Positions 1 through 9,395 of a stretch of DNA of 64,000 nt are shown piece after piece (positions within the stretch are counted from its first letter, which is position 1; each line of letters starts with the position of its first letter). A program made the position numbers and the translations under genes. Source of the DNA: JAUWGC01 sp963753055 (GTDB lineage Bacteria; Bacteroidota; Bacteroidia; Bacteroidales; B18-G4). The notes under the pieces were generated by a model. That model searched no databases. It was given only the letters and a program-made list of their open reading frames with translations, and was not told the origin of the DNA. The stretch covers positions 1 through 64,000 of the forward strand of contig CAVWAP010000004.1 in NCBI GenBank assembly GCA_963753055.1. Reading direction: 5' to 3'.

Positions 1-1325
1 GTCCCCCTGACTGATAATGTCGTTAATATTTTCGAGCATGGCATTCTTAATCTTTTCGATCTGGGCATTGAGCTGAGTCAGGCGAGGAGATTCACGAACA
101 TTACCAAGCGTTGATTTTTCAATGGCGAGGGTGTTTATTTCCATGATGAGACTGGTCAGCACCGGATCATCCACTCCCATGGATGATGGAGCCATGATGC
201 TCTCCAGGTCCTGGTTTTCCATGATATAATTACGAAGATAGCGGTAATACCTGTTTTGTGCTTCCAGGCGTACACGTTCATTGTCGAGTTCGTTAAGCTG
301 CGTTAGGAGCTGCTCTGCCTGTATGGTCAGGTCCACGACTTTTTGGTCCGATTGAAAAGCCAGCAATTCCTGTTCTGAAACTGTAAGGGAGTCGCTTATG
401 TCGCTCAGCTGACTGTTGATGAAAGCAATAGTTCGGTTGGCATATTCGTTTTTTCGCTCAAGATTATCCTCCTGGTATATTTGCATGAGCTTGTTTAAAT
501 AATCAATTCCTTTTTGTACATTGAAATCACTCAGACTTAATGTAAGGATAGTAGTTCTCTCATCTTCAACAGAAATGGACAGTCGTCCCCTGTAACTATT
601 TATGAGTTGATTTTTTGTATTGAAATTAAAAATATAATTAGTATCCTCCATGGGAATAAAGCTTTCATTGAATAAAATGCGAAAGGCATAATTTTCATCT
701 GCAATCCGTTCACCTAATTTAGCCATCTTATTTATTTGAACCATGGGTAGGGTCTTCACATTTTCACCTAGCTGATAGTCATGCACCCAGATGTTTTCCC
801 CCATGGCCTCAATATGCACTATACTGTCATTTATAACCTTTAAAATAAAGTCAAGATTTACGAGTTGTGGATGGTCTTTTTCCCAGTACACTTTAAAAGG
901 GGCACCGGTATATATTTCCCTTTTCATTATATCGCCTTTTACATAATAAGAAACCTCGAAATCAAGCTCCTGAATTGTTTTATCGACTATAGGGCGTGTA
1001 TAAAGGATGGCCAATTGGTTATAGAGATTGGATGCAAAAGCCCCCTGGAAGCCCGAAACCTTCAAAAGCCTGCTCGGAAATGGCTCCAGTGGAAGTAAAT
1101 GGTGAGCTTTCCTGGGGCTCTTTAACCATGATGATAGCTTTTCAACATGATAAACTGGAACAGTATAGCGGTTAATCATCCAGGCAGATGCAACAGCAAT
1201 GATAAGACCTATTATAAACAGGTACCAATGGGATAGGATCATTGAAAGGGTCTTTTTCAGATCAATAGTTCTGTTTTTGCTGCTGCAACTATAATTCACT
1301 GCTTTCTGTTATGCTGATTTTTCAT
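1..1325 (-). CDS. Wzz/GumC-type polysaccharide chain-length/export protein (partial, frameshifted)
   Basis: Reverse-strand reading is open from about 1042 to the window edge and gives a Wzz/GumC-family periplasmic coiled-coil protein: an N-terminal membrane helix (SHWYLFIIGLIIAVASAW), then the long helical region. The C-terminal part lies outside the window. In this family the protein spans the inner membrane and controls export or length of surface polysaccharide with a Wza-like channel. The start is taken as ATG at 1325, which overlaps the upstream gene's TGA as ATGA. That frame closes after nine codons and the helix continues in another frame (GTG at 1299 is the alternative start). Two compensating indels follow: one base missing in the T4 run at 1139-1142 and one extra in the C5 run at 1041-1045. 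Between them the expected MVKEPQESSPFTSTGAISEQ segment reads in the shifted frame. Pseudogene or sequence error is undecided. Confidence 0.8.
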
Positions 1326-2096
1326 TGGGTTTGAATGAATGTTAGAATTACTAGTGTTGTGGTGATCAGTGAGAGACCTACCGTGAGAAAATCAAAATAC
1401 CCGAGGGTCTTAAAACCGAATACTTTGCTTGTTAGGCTGAACATAGATCACATCATTGGGGTAGATGTAATAGTGGTCTGAATAAAGAAGGGCAGGATCG
1501 GTGAGATCGATACTCACAACCTCTGTGCCGGCTTCGGTTTTGCGGATAAAGTTTTACATCCCTGCGGTCAGCCCAATCGTTCAGGTCTCCTGCTATACCA
1601 ATAGCTTCAAAGATTGTAAGCTGATTTCTATATACTCGATGTGTCCCGGGATCCAAGACTTCTCCAAGTACGGTAATGTTCCGGCCCACAAGCTGTACAA
1701 AAACCGCAGTGTTTTTAATATAGGCTGATATTCTTTCCTGCAATTCATTTTGTATCTCAAGTACGGTTTTTCCTTCTACATGTATTTCACCAAGCTGGGG
1801 AAAAGAGATTTTGCCGTCCTTGTTTACTCTATAAGTAATAAGTTCAAGGTCTGCTCCTGCACTACCACTCATCGCCGTGGTAAGGTTCAGGAAAGCTGTA
1901 TTGAGGGGATCATCACCCATTACAACAATATAGAGGTGGTCATTTGGCTGGATCAAATAGGTCTCAGGAGTTAAGTTGTTAGGGTGCACCTTCCCGGTTT
2001 CTATTTTATGGGTGTAAATGAGCTTTCTTTTACTTGTCGTACACGATGATATAGCAAGGATAAGGACTGATATCAGCAGGAGAAGTTTCAGCCCAT
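1322..2096 (-). CDS. Wza-like polysaccharide export lipoprotein (frameshifted)
   Basis: Outer-membrane/periplasmic polysaccharide export protein of the Poly_export/SLBB family, expected to form the export channel used with the downstream Wzz/GumC protein. Visible: a lipoprotein signal (LLLLISVLILAISSC, Cys as lipidation site), the Poly_export domain (LIQPNDHLYIVVMGDDPLNT ... GKISFPQLGEIHVEGKTV), an SLBB segment (ITVLGEVLDPGTHRVY, LTIFEAIGIAGDLNDWADRR) and a C-terminal membrane helix (TVGLSLITTTLVILTF) typical of Bacteroidota members. The frame breaks near 1547-1552 (DVKL/IRKTEAGTEVV) and again near 1425-1432 (PNK/SKVFGFKTLG), after which it runs to TGA at 1322-1324. The ATG at 2096 needs one more base to be in frame with the signal peptide; otherwise CTG at 2091. 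The stop overlaps the next gene's ATG (ATGA), implying translational coupling. Confidence 0.8.
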
Positions 2097-2637
2097 TGAG
2101 TATGTATGATATTTTTTAACATTTTAATATGATTATGTGAAATAATTTGAGGTTACTGGCTGACAAAGCTTCGCCCCGTCAGTCACAATAAAGTACATGG
2201 ACGACCAGTCAATTAATATTAATAAGATCCGGTTTTGTTTATAATAAAGCACTTATCTACAGTATATGCCTTAATGCAAATGTGATTTCTGTGTCTTACA
2301 AAAGCAAATATAAGTAACAAAAAAGCAATATCAAATTAATATGACAGATCTACGGGAAAATACGTATAAAAAAATCCGTAGAAGCAGGCATTGATACCCT
2401 AATAATTATTGTTGTATTTTTACATCGAATAGACAATCAATATAAATCTTTGCATCCCACAATCTAATAGATCCATATCTAATTAAACCCTGTCTAATAA
2501 ACCGACCAGGGGTTAGCAAACTGACCCTTCAAATTAAAGCAAAGTGCCTGCGATAGACCATGACTACACAGATTGAATTCTGGGTTTACCAAAAGCACAC
2601 TTGCAAACTAAACTAACTTAATCTAAAGGGCAATCTG
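2097..2637. other. Intergenic region, divergent promoters expected
   Basis: About 540 bases between two divergently read genes. I see no ORF with coding character and no RNA structure I can name. AT-rich; it must hold the promoters for the export operon (minus) and the beta-helix protein (plus), but no clean TTTG-N19-TAnnTTTG pair stands out. Confidence 0.5.
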
Positions 2638-5600
2638 ATGAAGAGACTACTGTATTATTTCTTCTTATTCTTCAACACTTAAACTTAGTGCACAAAACGG
2701 GGGAGACTATTTTGTAGCGACGGATGGGGATGATAATAATCCTGGAACATTTAATCAACCCTGGGCAACATGGAAAAAGGCCTTTAATAACGCTGATGCT
2801 GGTGATACTGTTTACATTCGTGGGGGCGTATATTATTCAGTGATACAATAATAGATATGTTAATCCTTAGTGGTTATGGCAATACGGGGAGACTGCTACA
2901 ACCAATAGTTGATCGAAGGTTATCCCCGTGATATTGCTGCAGGTAACTGGCCTATATTGGATTGTACATGCACTGTGATTCAATGTTGAACTAGTCAGGG
3001 AAATTTATAATAATGCGATTAATTTGATGAGGTAGAATATATAAAACTAAAATGCTTAGAGATTAGAAATGTATTTCAATGTGATACAGTTAAAAGTGGG
3101 GCAATAATTGCATCGTGAGTCATGTGTTAATATGACTTATGAAAGATTACGTGTACATGACATAGGTACTGCAAGAGGGTTTTTATCAAATAGTGGTGCA
3201 TGGAGTGAGCAGATTCTGCTTATGCTGTTGACTATGGTTATGGTACCCCTCAAGCAAGCACCACCATTTTGACCAACCAGATACTACCCGATGGATAAAT
3301 TGTGATGTCTGGAATGTTATGGATACTCTTGAAGATCACCTGGTAATGCTGCGATGCTGGAAAATTGTAGCTTATATATGGAAATTATTATGATTGGGAA
3401 GGTTGTCGAGCATGGAACTATGGTGATGATGGATTTGACCCTAATGGTGGAAAAAGAGTTTTTAATAATTGTTGGGCAATGGCAACTAATAAATATGCTA
3501 ATGTTCCTGGTGCAGACATTGAAGGAAATGGATTTAAGACAATATCTGCATTAGAAATACTGAAGTTTCCATATTATATACTCATATGGACAGATTATGG
3601 CAAAATATGTAAATGATAGTCTTGTTATATATAAAAATTGTTTAGCATTATTTTGTGATGGTATGGTTTTTATCATGGATTAAAGAGTGATACAACTGAT
3701 AATCCAAGATTATATAATAGTACTGCTTATAGAAATGGATAGGATTTATATGCTAGTATTGATTTAGACAGCATTGGTGATATATTTACACAATAACATA
3801 TGCTTACGATGCGACAAAGATCATGCTGGAGGCAATCCTTATGATGTAGAATATTATGAGCTAAATATGAAGAAAGTCATAATACATGGCAGATATGATG
3901 ATATGGTTATCCTGGTTTTATAGATAATCCGCTTTTACTGTTACAGATGCAGATTTTATTACCGTTGATTAGTTGACACTTGTATCATTATTTACCGCCC
4001 CAAGAAAACCGGACGGCTCTCTACCTGATAAAAACCATTAATGCTAAGGAGCACTTCCGATCTGATAGATGGAGGAATTGATGTAGGTCTTCCTTTTTAT
4101 GGTCAATCATCCTGATCTTGGCTATTGTGAATACAGGCTTACTTCAAACTTCGAATATGCAGGATACTGTGGCTCTTTCTTGTATTGTTGATATTACTTA
4201 TACAGGAGGTGCTTTAGCTTCTGCAACATACCATTGGGATTTCGATGGCGCCACTATCATAAGTGGTTCCGGTCAGGGGCCATACACGGTTGAATGGCCA
4301 AGTCTTGGAGATCAAAACAGTTTCTTTATATGTTGAAGAATCAGGTCAATGTTTCTGATACCACAACAAATGATATCTACATCAGTGAGCTTACTTCTAG
4401 CTTTGCTTTACAGGATACTGCTGGTGTTTCAAATGGTGTTGACATTACTTATACAGGAAATGCTTCGCCTTCTGCAACATACCATTGGGACTTCGACAGC
4501 GCCACTATCATAAGTGGTTCCGGTCAGGGGCCATATACGGTTGAATGGCTAAGTATTGGAGACAAAACAGTTTCCTTATATATTGAAGAGCCAAATTATA
4601 TTTCTGATACCTCTATAAACAATATATACATCGGTGAGCTTACTTCAAGCTTCGATTCACAGGATACAGCATACCTTGCTGGCACTGTTGATATAATTTA
4701 CACAGGAAATGCCTCATCTTCAGCGACATACAATTGGGATTTTGACAGTGCCACGATCATAAGTGGTTCCGGTCAGGGGCCCTACACGGTTGAATGGCCA
4801 AGCCTAGGGGATAAAACAGTTTCCTTGTATGTTGAAGATGCAAGTTTTGTTTCTGATACTACAACTAAGGATATCTGCATCAGTGAACTCACTTCAAGCT
4901 TCGATATGCAGGATATTGCGTGCATTTCTAATACTGTTGATATAATTTATTCGGGAAATGCATCAGATTCAGCCATATATAATTGGGATTTTAACAATGC
5001 CACTATTATAAGCGGTTCCGGCCAGGGGCCCTTCGTGGTTCAATGGCCAAGTATTGGAGATAAAACAGTTTCCTTACATGTTGAAGAATGTAATGCAGTT
5101 TCTGATACCTCAGTAAATAATATTTTGATTAAGAATAATCCAATCTTCCAAATTATTCCGAACCCTAATGACACGGTAACTACCATGGATACAATAACTT
5201 TAATGGGAATTTCAGCATCATCGTATTTATGGTCCACCGGGGATATTACACAAGCCATTCAAGTATTCAATAACAACGGGCCTTTGGGTGGAAGCCAGGA
5301 GTATTGGCTACAGGTTACAGACGAAACGGGGTGTATCGGTGCGGATTCCATAGTGGTTCTGTTTGCAGGACCTACTTTAATAGATGAATTTCCAAATGAC
5401 ATAGAAATCATCAATGTTTACCCAAACCCTTTCAATAATTATCTGATTGTTGAGGCGATGATTCCTAAGAAAGGGCAGTATGGGTTTGAAGTGGTTGATA
5501 CTATTGGTCGTTCTGTCTTTCATGAATTTAGAAATTTAAATCCCGGTGAGCGAAAAATACGCTTAGAACCAATTTACGGTTATCCTGGTGTTTACATTTT

Positions 5601-5661
5601 ATTTGTTAAATCGGATGATGGAAAAATAGGATTTAAGAAGATCATCAAATATTCCAACTGA
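2638..5661 (+). pseudogene. Secreted right-handed beta-helix protein with PKD-like repeats and T9SS sorting domain, multiply frameshifted
   Basis: Stitching frames gives one large cell-surface protein. ATG at 2638 starts a hydrophobic signal (MKRLLYYFFLFF), then the beta-helix N-terminus DYFVATDGDDNNPGTFNQPW ... DTVYIRGGVYYS. Scattered beta-helix segments follow in all three frames (AAGNWPILDC, ERLRVHDIG, NCDVWN, VPGADIEGNGFK) and a typical end (PRKPDGSLPD, SDLIDGGIDVGLPF). From 4118 come four 83-residue PKD-like repeats and then, from about 5395, a T9SS type A domain (VYPNPFNNYLIVEA ... GVYILFVKSDDGKIGFKKII). The 2638-4330 part needs many frame changes and has internal stops; 4294-5661 is a clean 455-codon frame. 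Either real decay of the 5' half or very poor sequence there. If functional it would be exported by T9SS and bind or cleave polysaccharide; enzymatic activity cannot be assigned. Confidence 0.75.
4138..5130 (+). repeat. Four tandem 249-bp (83-aa) PKD-like repeats
   Basis: Units begin near 4138, 4388, 4637 and 4886 (period 249 bp between the last three). Each has the pattern ELTSSF-x-QDTA ... TYHWDFDSATIISGSGQGPY-TVEW ... GDKTVSLYVEE. The segment coding ATIISGSGQGPYTVEW is almost identical at nucleotide level between units, while the flanks differ. The YHWDFD and GPYTVEW core resembles PKD-type Ig-like stalk domains of T9SS proteins. A frameshift lies at the end of the first unit (about 4310-4320). 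Confidence 0.85.
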
Positions 5662-5683
5662 TATTAAATTGACACATTTAAAA

Positions 5684-5716
5684 AATGCCCCGCAATAATG
5701 CGGGGCATTTTTTATT
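5684..5716. terminator. Bidirectional Rho-independent terminator
   Basis: Perfect 10-bp stem AATGCCCCGC/GCGGGGCATT with loop AATAAT (5684-5709), preceded by an A-run and followed by a T-run, so it can act on both strands. It sits between the convergent T9SS gene (ends 5661) and kamA (ends 5754). Confidence 0.9.
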
Positions 5717-5720
5717 TACG

Positions 5721-5754
5721 ATTCAGTGTTTAGACTTTACAATTTGAATTTGAT
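5721..5754. repeat. Direct repeat copy 1 flanking kamA
   Basis: ATTCAGTGTTTAGA then TTTAC[A/G]ATTT and GAATTTGAT; nearly the same sequence recurs in the same orientation at 8047-8081 on the other side of kamA. Member of the TTTACAATTTAGA dispersed family. Confidence 0.8.
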
Positions 5755-7941
5755 TACCCCAGGTTAGTGAATTCATCAGTTAAAGAAAACTCATATTCAG
5801 GATATTCATATAAAGACATCCTGGGTTCGGTCTCTCCAATAGAATATCCCCAGATGCTCTCATAGTCATTAATATCCTCTCCAATTTCCTCCAATTGCTG
5901 AAGATATTCACTGATCGATTTTGATTCGATAATTATCACCGTATTGATGCTTTTCAGTCCAGGGCTGTGGCTACGGGTATGGTCTAATTCAAATTCAAGA
6001 ATTCGCCGTCCATATCTTGTAATGCCAATTGTCCTGAAAGTCAGGCTTTTCCCAACTCCTGGCAAGTTTAAAACATTCCGGTCGGTCCCCAGGAAAGGTA
6101 GCTTTGTATCCTTTAACATCTCATTGATATTTTCAAGCAGGACCTCTGCTTCATTAGGGAAATCCCGGATCTTTTCAGCAAATTTATTAGGTATTTTACC
6201 AAAAACTTTTTCTTCCATCTGTTCCTGCACAGCCCTTTCGTTAGTGGCAAAATTAAAGTTGTTCTCCATGTATCCCTTCACGCTGAATGTGTAATAATTG
6301 AGAACGCCTATCTCATTGAGTACTTTTCTTAGTTTAGCCGAATGTCCTCTTCTTGAAGCTGCAGCAGTGAACACCAGCTGATTGGTCACGGTCCAGCCCG
6401 AAGAAGTGAGTAGTCGCACAGCTTCTTTGGATTCGGGAGTGACCTCCATTGGTGATTCATAGTGGGTCTGTATGATGAATTGCCGGATACCGATCTTTGA
6501 AGCTTTTTGTTTGAAATTTCTCAATATTGCAATCAATTCAGGTGTTATCCTCTGGGGAAGGTATACAGGCAGCCTGGTTCCCAGTCTTACCCTGATCATT
6601 TCAGCATACTTTTCTCCATCTTTCCGCTTCTTGTTGGCCTCTTTTTTCCTGGAGGGCCATTTCATAAACCTTATCAAGAATCTTTTCCAGGGATTTATCC
6701 GAGCTCATGAGTGCATCTCCACCGGTGATCAGAATATCACGAAGCTGTGAATCATTTTCGAAATAACTTAAAAGATTTTCAAGCTTTTGATCCCATGTTT
6801 CACGCGGTTTCAGTTTGTCAAGATGAAAATTTAAGTTTCCTCTCTGGAAATCATACATCCGCTGGCAGGAAGCACATAAGCCTCCGCATGCTCTTCCCAT
6901 GGTATCAGGTATTAAAATGGCCACTTCGGGATAACGACGATGAATATTGTGATCGGAAGGCAATAGCCATCCTGCGGCATTGGGTTTGCCAGGTTCGACA
7001 ATGTCTTCTTTTTCCCAGGCAACGATATTATCGTATTCATCGATGAGCTGTTTGCTGTAAATCACGTAATACCTGATGGCCAGATCAGCACCTATAGAAA
7101 AATATGGAACACGTACATGAAGCAAAGACAGGTAATAGGGATTGACAAAGAACGGAATGCCTTTTTCTTCAGCTTCCTTCAGTAACTTCATCGTGTCCGG
7201 ATCAAGGGAGTTTCCCAATAACTCATTTAGAAGATCCGGTGATCGCACAGCAAACCTCAGGTGAAACAAGCGGTTTTTCCACCATTCAAGTGCTTTCAGA
7301 TATTTCTGCTCCTGCGACATTTCCTTTTCAAAGAAAAATTTTGAATCCTTAATTTCACCCTTATCAATTTTATCAATAATGATCTTCAGGATCCTCTCGC
7401 GGTTTTCTTCCCTGAGTTTTATTATACGTGGATCAAGTCCCGTGGACCAGCGCGACATCCATTGTTCAAGCTGCTTCCTGTCGGGTAGTGACGTTCGCTT
7501 TTTCCGGAAAACTGCCTGAAAAGTTGCAACATATCCTTGAAGAAATAGGGCTTTGCTCCACCGGTCCCATAATTAACAGCAAGCCAGATCAATTTGATCG
7601 GGATTGCTGATGGCTTTTTCACCTCGAAGATTCAGGTCATCAAATCTCCTTCCCGCATTGTCTATATAGTCAAGAATACGTATCGCTGAATAATCTTTCC
7701 ATGTCAACTTTTCAAAGACTTTCCTGCCCTGGGCTTCTTTTTTATAAAAACTTTTAGCGTCAGGATTTTTATCCAGGACAGGCAATACCCAGTTCCTGAC
7801 GCCGATAAGTGCCTCTGTTTCATTTCGCGCATGCCTCATGATTTCCTCCAATATCGGGTTTTCCTTGAGGAGCTCTTTGAGCAACATGTGTGACTTAACA
7901 CTAATGGCAATTTTGTCGAGTTCGTGTGCTGAAGTATACAT
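5754..7941 (-). CDS. KamA-family radical SAM protein (lysine 2,3-aminomutase-like), three frameshifts
   Basis: About 729 codons when joined, the size of the long KamA-like proteins of Bacteroidota. KamA enzymes use SAM, a [4Fe-4S] cluster and PLP to move the amino group of lysine. The radical SAM motif CGGLCASC (CX3CX2C) is visible, followed by ILITGGDALMSS and the barrel strand motifs (VRLGTRLPVYLPQRIT, QFIIQTHYESPMEVT). The frame is broken three times: near 7585 (DQIDLA/VNYGTGGAKPYF), at the T5 run 7499-7503 (one base missing; QFSGK/KRTSLPDRKQLEQW) and at the T6 run 6642-6647 (one extra base; MALQEK/EANKKRKDG). Residues on both sides of each break match family logic, so the gene was intact recently or is intact with sequence error. 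ATG at 7941; a TATCTTTA box (7981-7988, reverse strand) may be its promoter. Lysine fermentation is not confirmed because no other pathway genes are adjacent. Confidence 0.85.
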
Positions 7942-8046
7942 GATTTGATGTGCTGTTGTGAGGAATTACTAATACTACCCTAAAGATACGTATAAAAGCT
8001 ATTTTCTTCCAGACTTGCCTGATTTTCTGATCATTTTTTATCTTCA

Positions 8047-8081
8047 ATTCAGTGTTTAGAGTTTACGATTTAGAATTTGAT
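8047..8081. repeat. Direct repeat copy 2 flanking kamA
   Basis: ATTCAGTGTTTAGAG then TTTACGATTTAGAATTTGAT; same orientation as 5721-5754 with a few differences. Confidence 0.8.
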
Positions 8082-8148
8082 GTTAGTTTTTTGACAGTTT
8101 GGAGCTAAATTGGTGGAGGTTTTCTGAAAGGGAGGTGCAATACGATGG

Positions 8149-8567
8149 AGGTCCTTCGTAATCCCGCTTCGGCGGGATTCAGGATGACCGGTAGTTTCTA
8201 TGGTCTTTGTATTGTATCGTTAAGGAATGTTAATTGTGGATTTGCTGAAGCAATTAAATTATCTTTTTTCTCTCTACGCCAGCCTTTGATTTCTTTTTCT
8301 CGTTTTATAGCATTATTAATACTTATAAATTCTTCGAAATATATGAGATAATGACAATTGTATTTCTTCGAAAATCCATTATCCAATCCAATTTCATGCT
8401 CATTTACCCTTCTCTTCAAATTATTTGTAACACCTATATACAACACATTCTTATTCCTATTTGTCATTATATACACATAGTGTTTTTGATATGGTCGCAT
8501 AACAGCTAAAGTTTGTTAATTCTACCGGTCATCCTGACGAGCGAGCGAAGCGAGCGAGGAAGGACCT
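8149..8567. mobile_element. Inverted-repeat cassette carrying a GIY-YIG gene
   Basis: Two 46-nt arms in inverted orientation, 8149-8194 and 8522-8567, bracket a single ORF. Both arms begin (outer to inner, right-arm strand read) CTACCGGTCATCCTGA and end GAAGGACCT, both have CGAAGCG at the same central position, but the remaining central bases differ; the left arm holds its own ATCCCGC/GCGGGAT hairpin (8161-8178). Total length 419 bp. No target-site duplication is evident. This resembles REP-like dispersed palindromes rather than a classical IS. Confidence 0.7.
8198..8500 (-). CDS. Small GIY-YIG nuclease family protein
   Basis: 100 residues, a stand-alone GIY-YIG domain of the UvrC/YhbQ-like type. 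The signature appears as YVYIMTN ... LYIGVTNNLKRRVNEH, with the conserved Glu/Lys region in NAIKREKEIKGWRREKK. Such domains cleave one DNA strand with a catalytic Tyr, Arg and Glu, all of which are seen. The stop lies 4 nt from the left repeat arm and the start 22 nt from the right arm, so the gene fills the cassette. Housekeeping repair function is possible, but the inverted-repeat framing suggests a link with spread or maintenance of the repeats (inference). Confidence 0.85.
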   Translation of the reverse strand: MRPYQKHYVYIMTNRNKNVLYIGVTNNLKRRVNEHEIGLDNGFSKKYNCHYLIYFEEFISINNAIKREKEIKGWRREKKDNLIASANPQLTFLNDTIQRP

Positions 8568-8642
8568 CTTGGCGATTAGCAGTAAATATGCAAACAGCAC
8601 CTCTATCAATTAATACCCAAACTCAAAGAACGTCCCACATCT

Positions 8643-8716
8643 TATATCGAAAATCACATCGTAAATGCAAGATTGTAAACCTGCCTGCCGTAGGCAGGCA
8701 CTGAATTGTAAATTAC
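8643..8716. repeat. Dispersed repeats: TCGTAAA/TTGTAAA units and a CCTGCC palindrome
   Basis: Contains ATCGAAAATCACATCGTAAA, GATTGTAAAC and AATTGTAAATT units, interrupted by the palindrome TGCCTGCC-gta-GGCAGGCA (8682-8700). No gene in 8568-8734. Confidence 0.65.
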
Positions 8717-8734
8717 CCGGCCCTTCTTACAACG

Positions 8735-9247
8735 CTAATCCATAGCACTGGTATCCCCAGGCGGAAAATGCCCCAGCTGAGTTAACATAGCCAGGTTGTC
8801 CCACTCAACCCAGATCTCTGCGATCCGGCCATTCTCTATCCGGAATATAGTCATGAATTTGCTTTCCATAAACTTACCTTTTGGTGGTAAATCACCAAGT
8901 GGGCCGGTTTGTGTTCCTGAATAAGTTGCATAAGCCGCTACCTTGTCTCCTTCTGCCACGAGCATGTGGATGGTGATTTTTTGATCCGGACAGGATTCCA
9001 GGAATGCTTCCTGAAGCTTTACGAATGCTTCACGCGAGTTTATCTCTGCTCCGGGAGTAGCTTGGCTGTGCCTAAGAAAATCATCGGACAGCAATGAATC
9101 AAATGCACCCCAGTCGGCATTGTTTGTTACATTTGCGAACTCTTTAATAAGTTCCTTATTGGCAATGATTTGATCATCCTGAGTTGGACCGCATGCGGCC
9201 AGGACCAAGCCCAGGAGAGTAATTAAAAAAAGGTTTTTGTAAATCAT
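8735..9247 (-). CDS. SnoaL-like (ester cyclase) lipoprotein
   Basis: 170 residues. N-terminal lipoprotein signal (LFLITLLGLVLAACG, Cys at about 19), then one NTF2-like domain of the SnoaL/ester-cyclase type: NKELIKEFANVTNNADW at the start, SDDFLRHSQATPG, VAEGDKVAAYATYSGTQTG and the closing FRIENGRIAEIWVEWDNL. Family members range from polyketide cyclases to proteins without known activity, so the substrate cannot be given. Predicted lipid-anchored in the periplasm or outer membrane. It precedes crtB on the same strand in genome order but is 148 nt downstream of it, so co-transcription is only possible. Confidence 0.8.
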   Translation of the reverse strand: MIYKNLFLITLLGLVLAACGPTQDDQIIANKELIKEFANVTNNADWGAFDSLLSDDFLRHSQATPGAEINSREAFVKLQEAFLESCPDQKITIHMLVAEGDKVAAYATYSGTQTGPLGDLPPKGKFMESKFMTIFRIENGRIAEIWVEWDNLAMLTQLGHFPPGDTSAMD

Positions 9248-9395
9248 AGTAAGCTCCGTTTTTTATATGATTGGGTGATTTTTGCTATAAGTGTTGTTGA
9301 AAATTGAAATTGTGAAAGTTTGCTTCACGTTTCCTTGGTCGGTTGTAGCTCCTTATAAACCAACAATATACAAAATTTTTATGAAAATTCAAAAT

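Noticed and set aside
4138..5130. Tandem DNA repeat as an independent element
   Set aside because: The 249-bp period is in frame and codes folded PKD-like domains; it is part of the gene.
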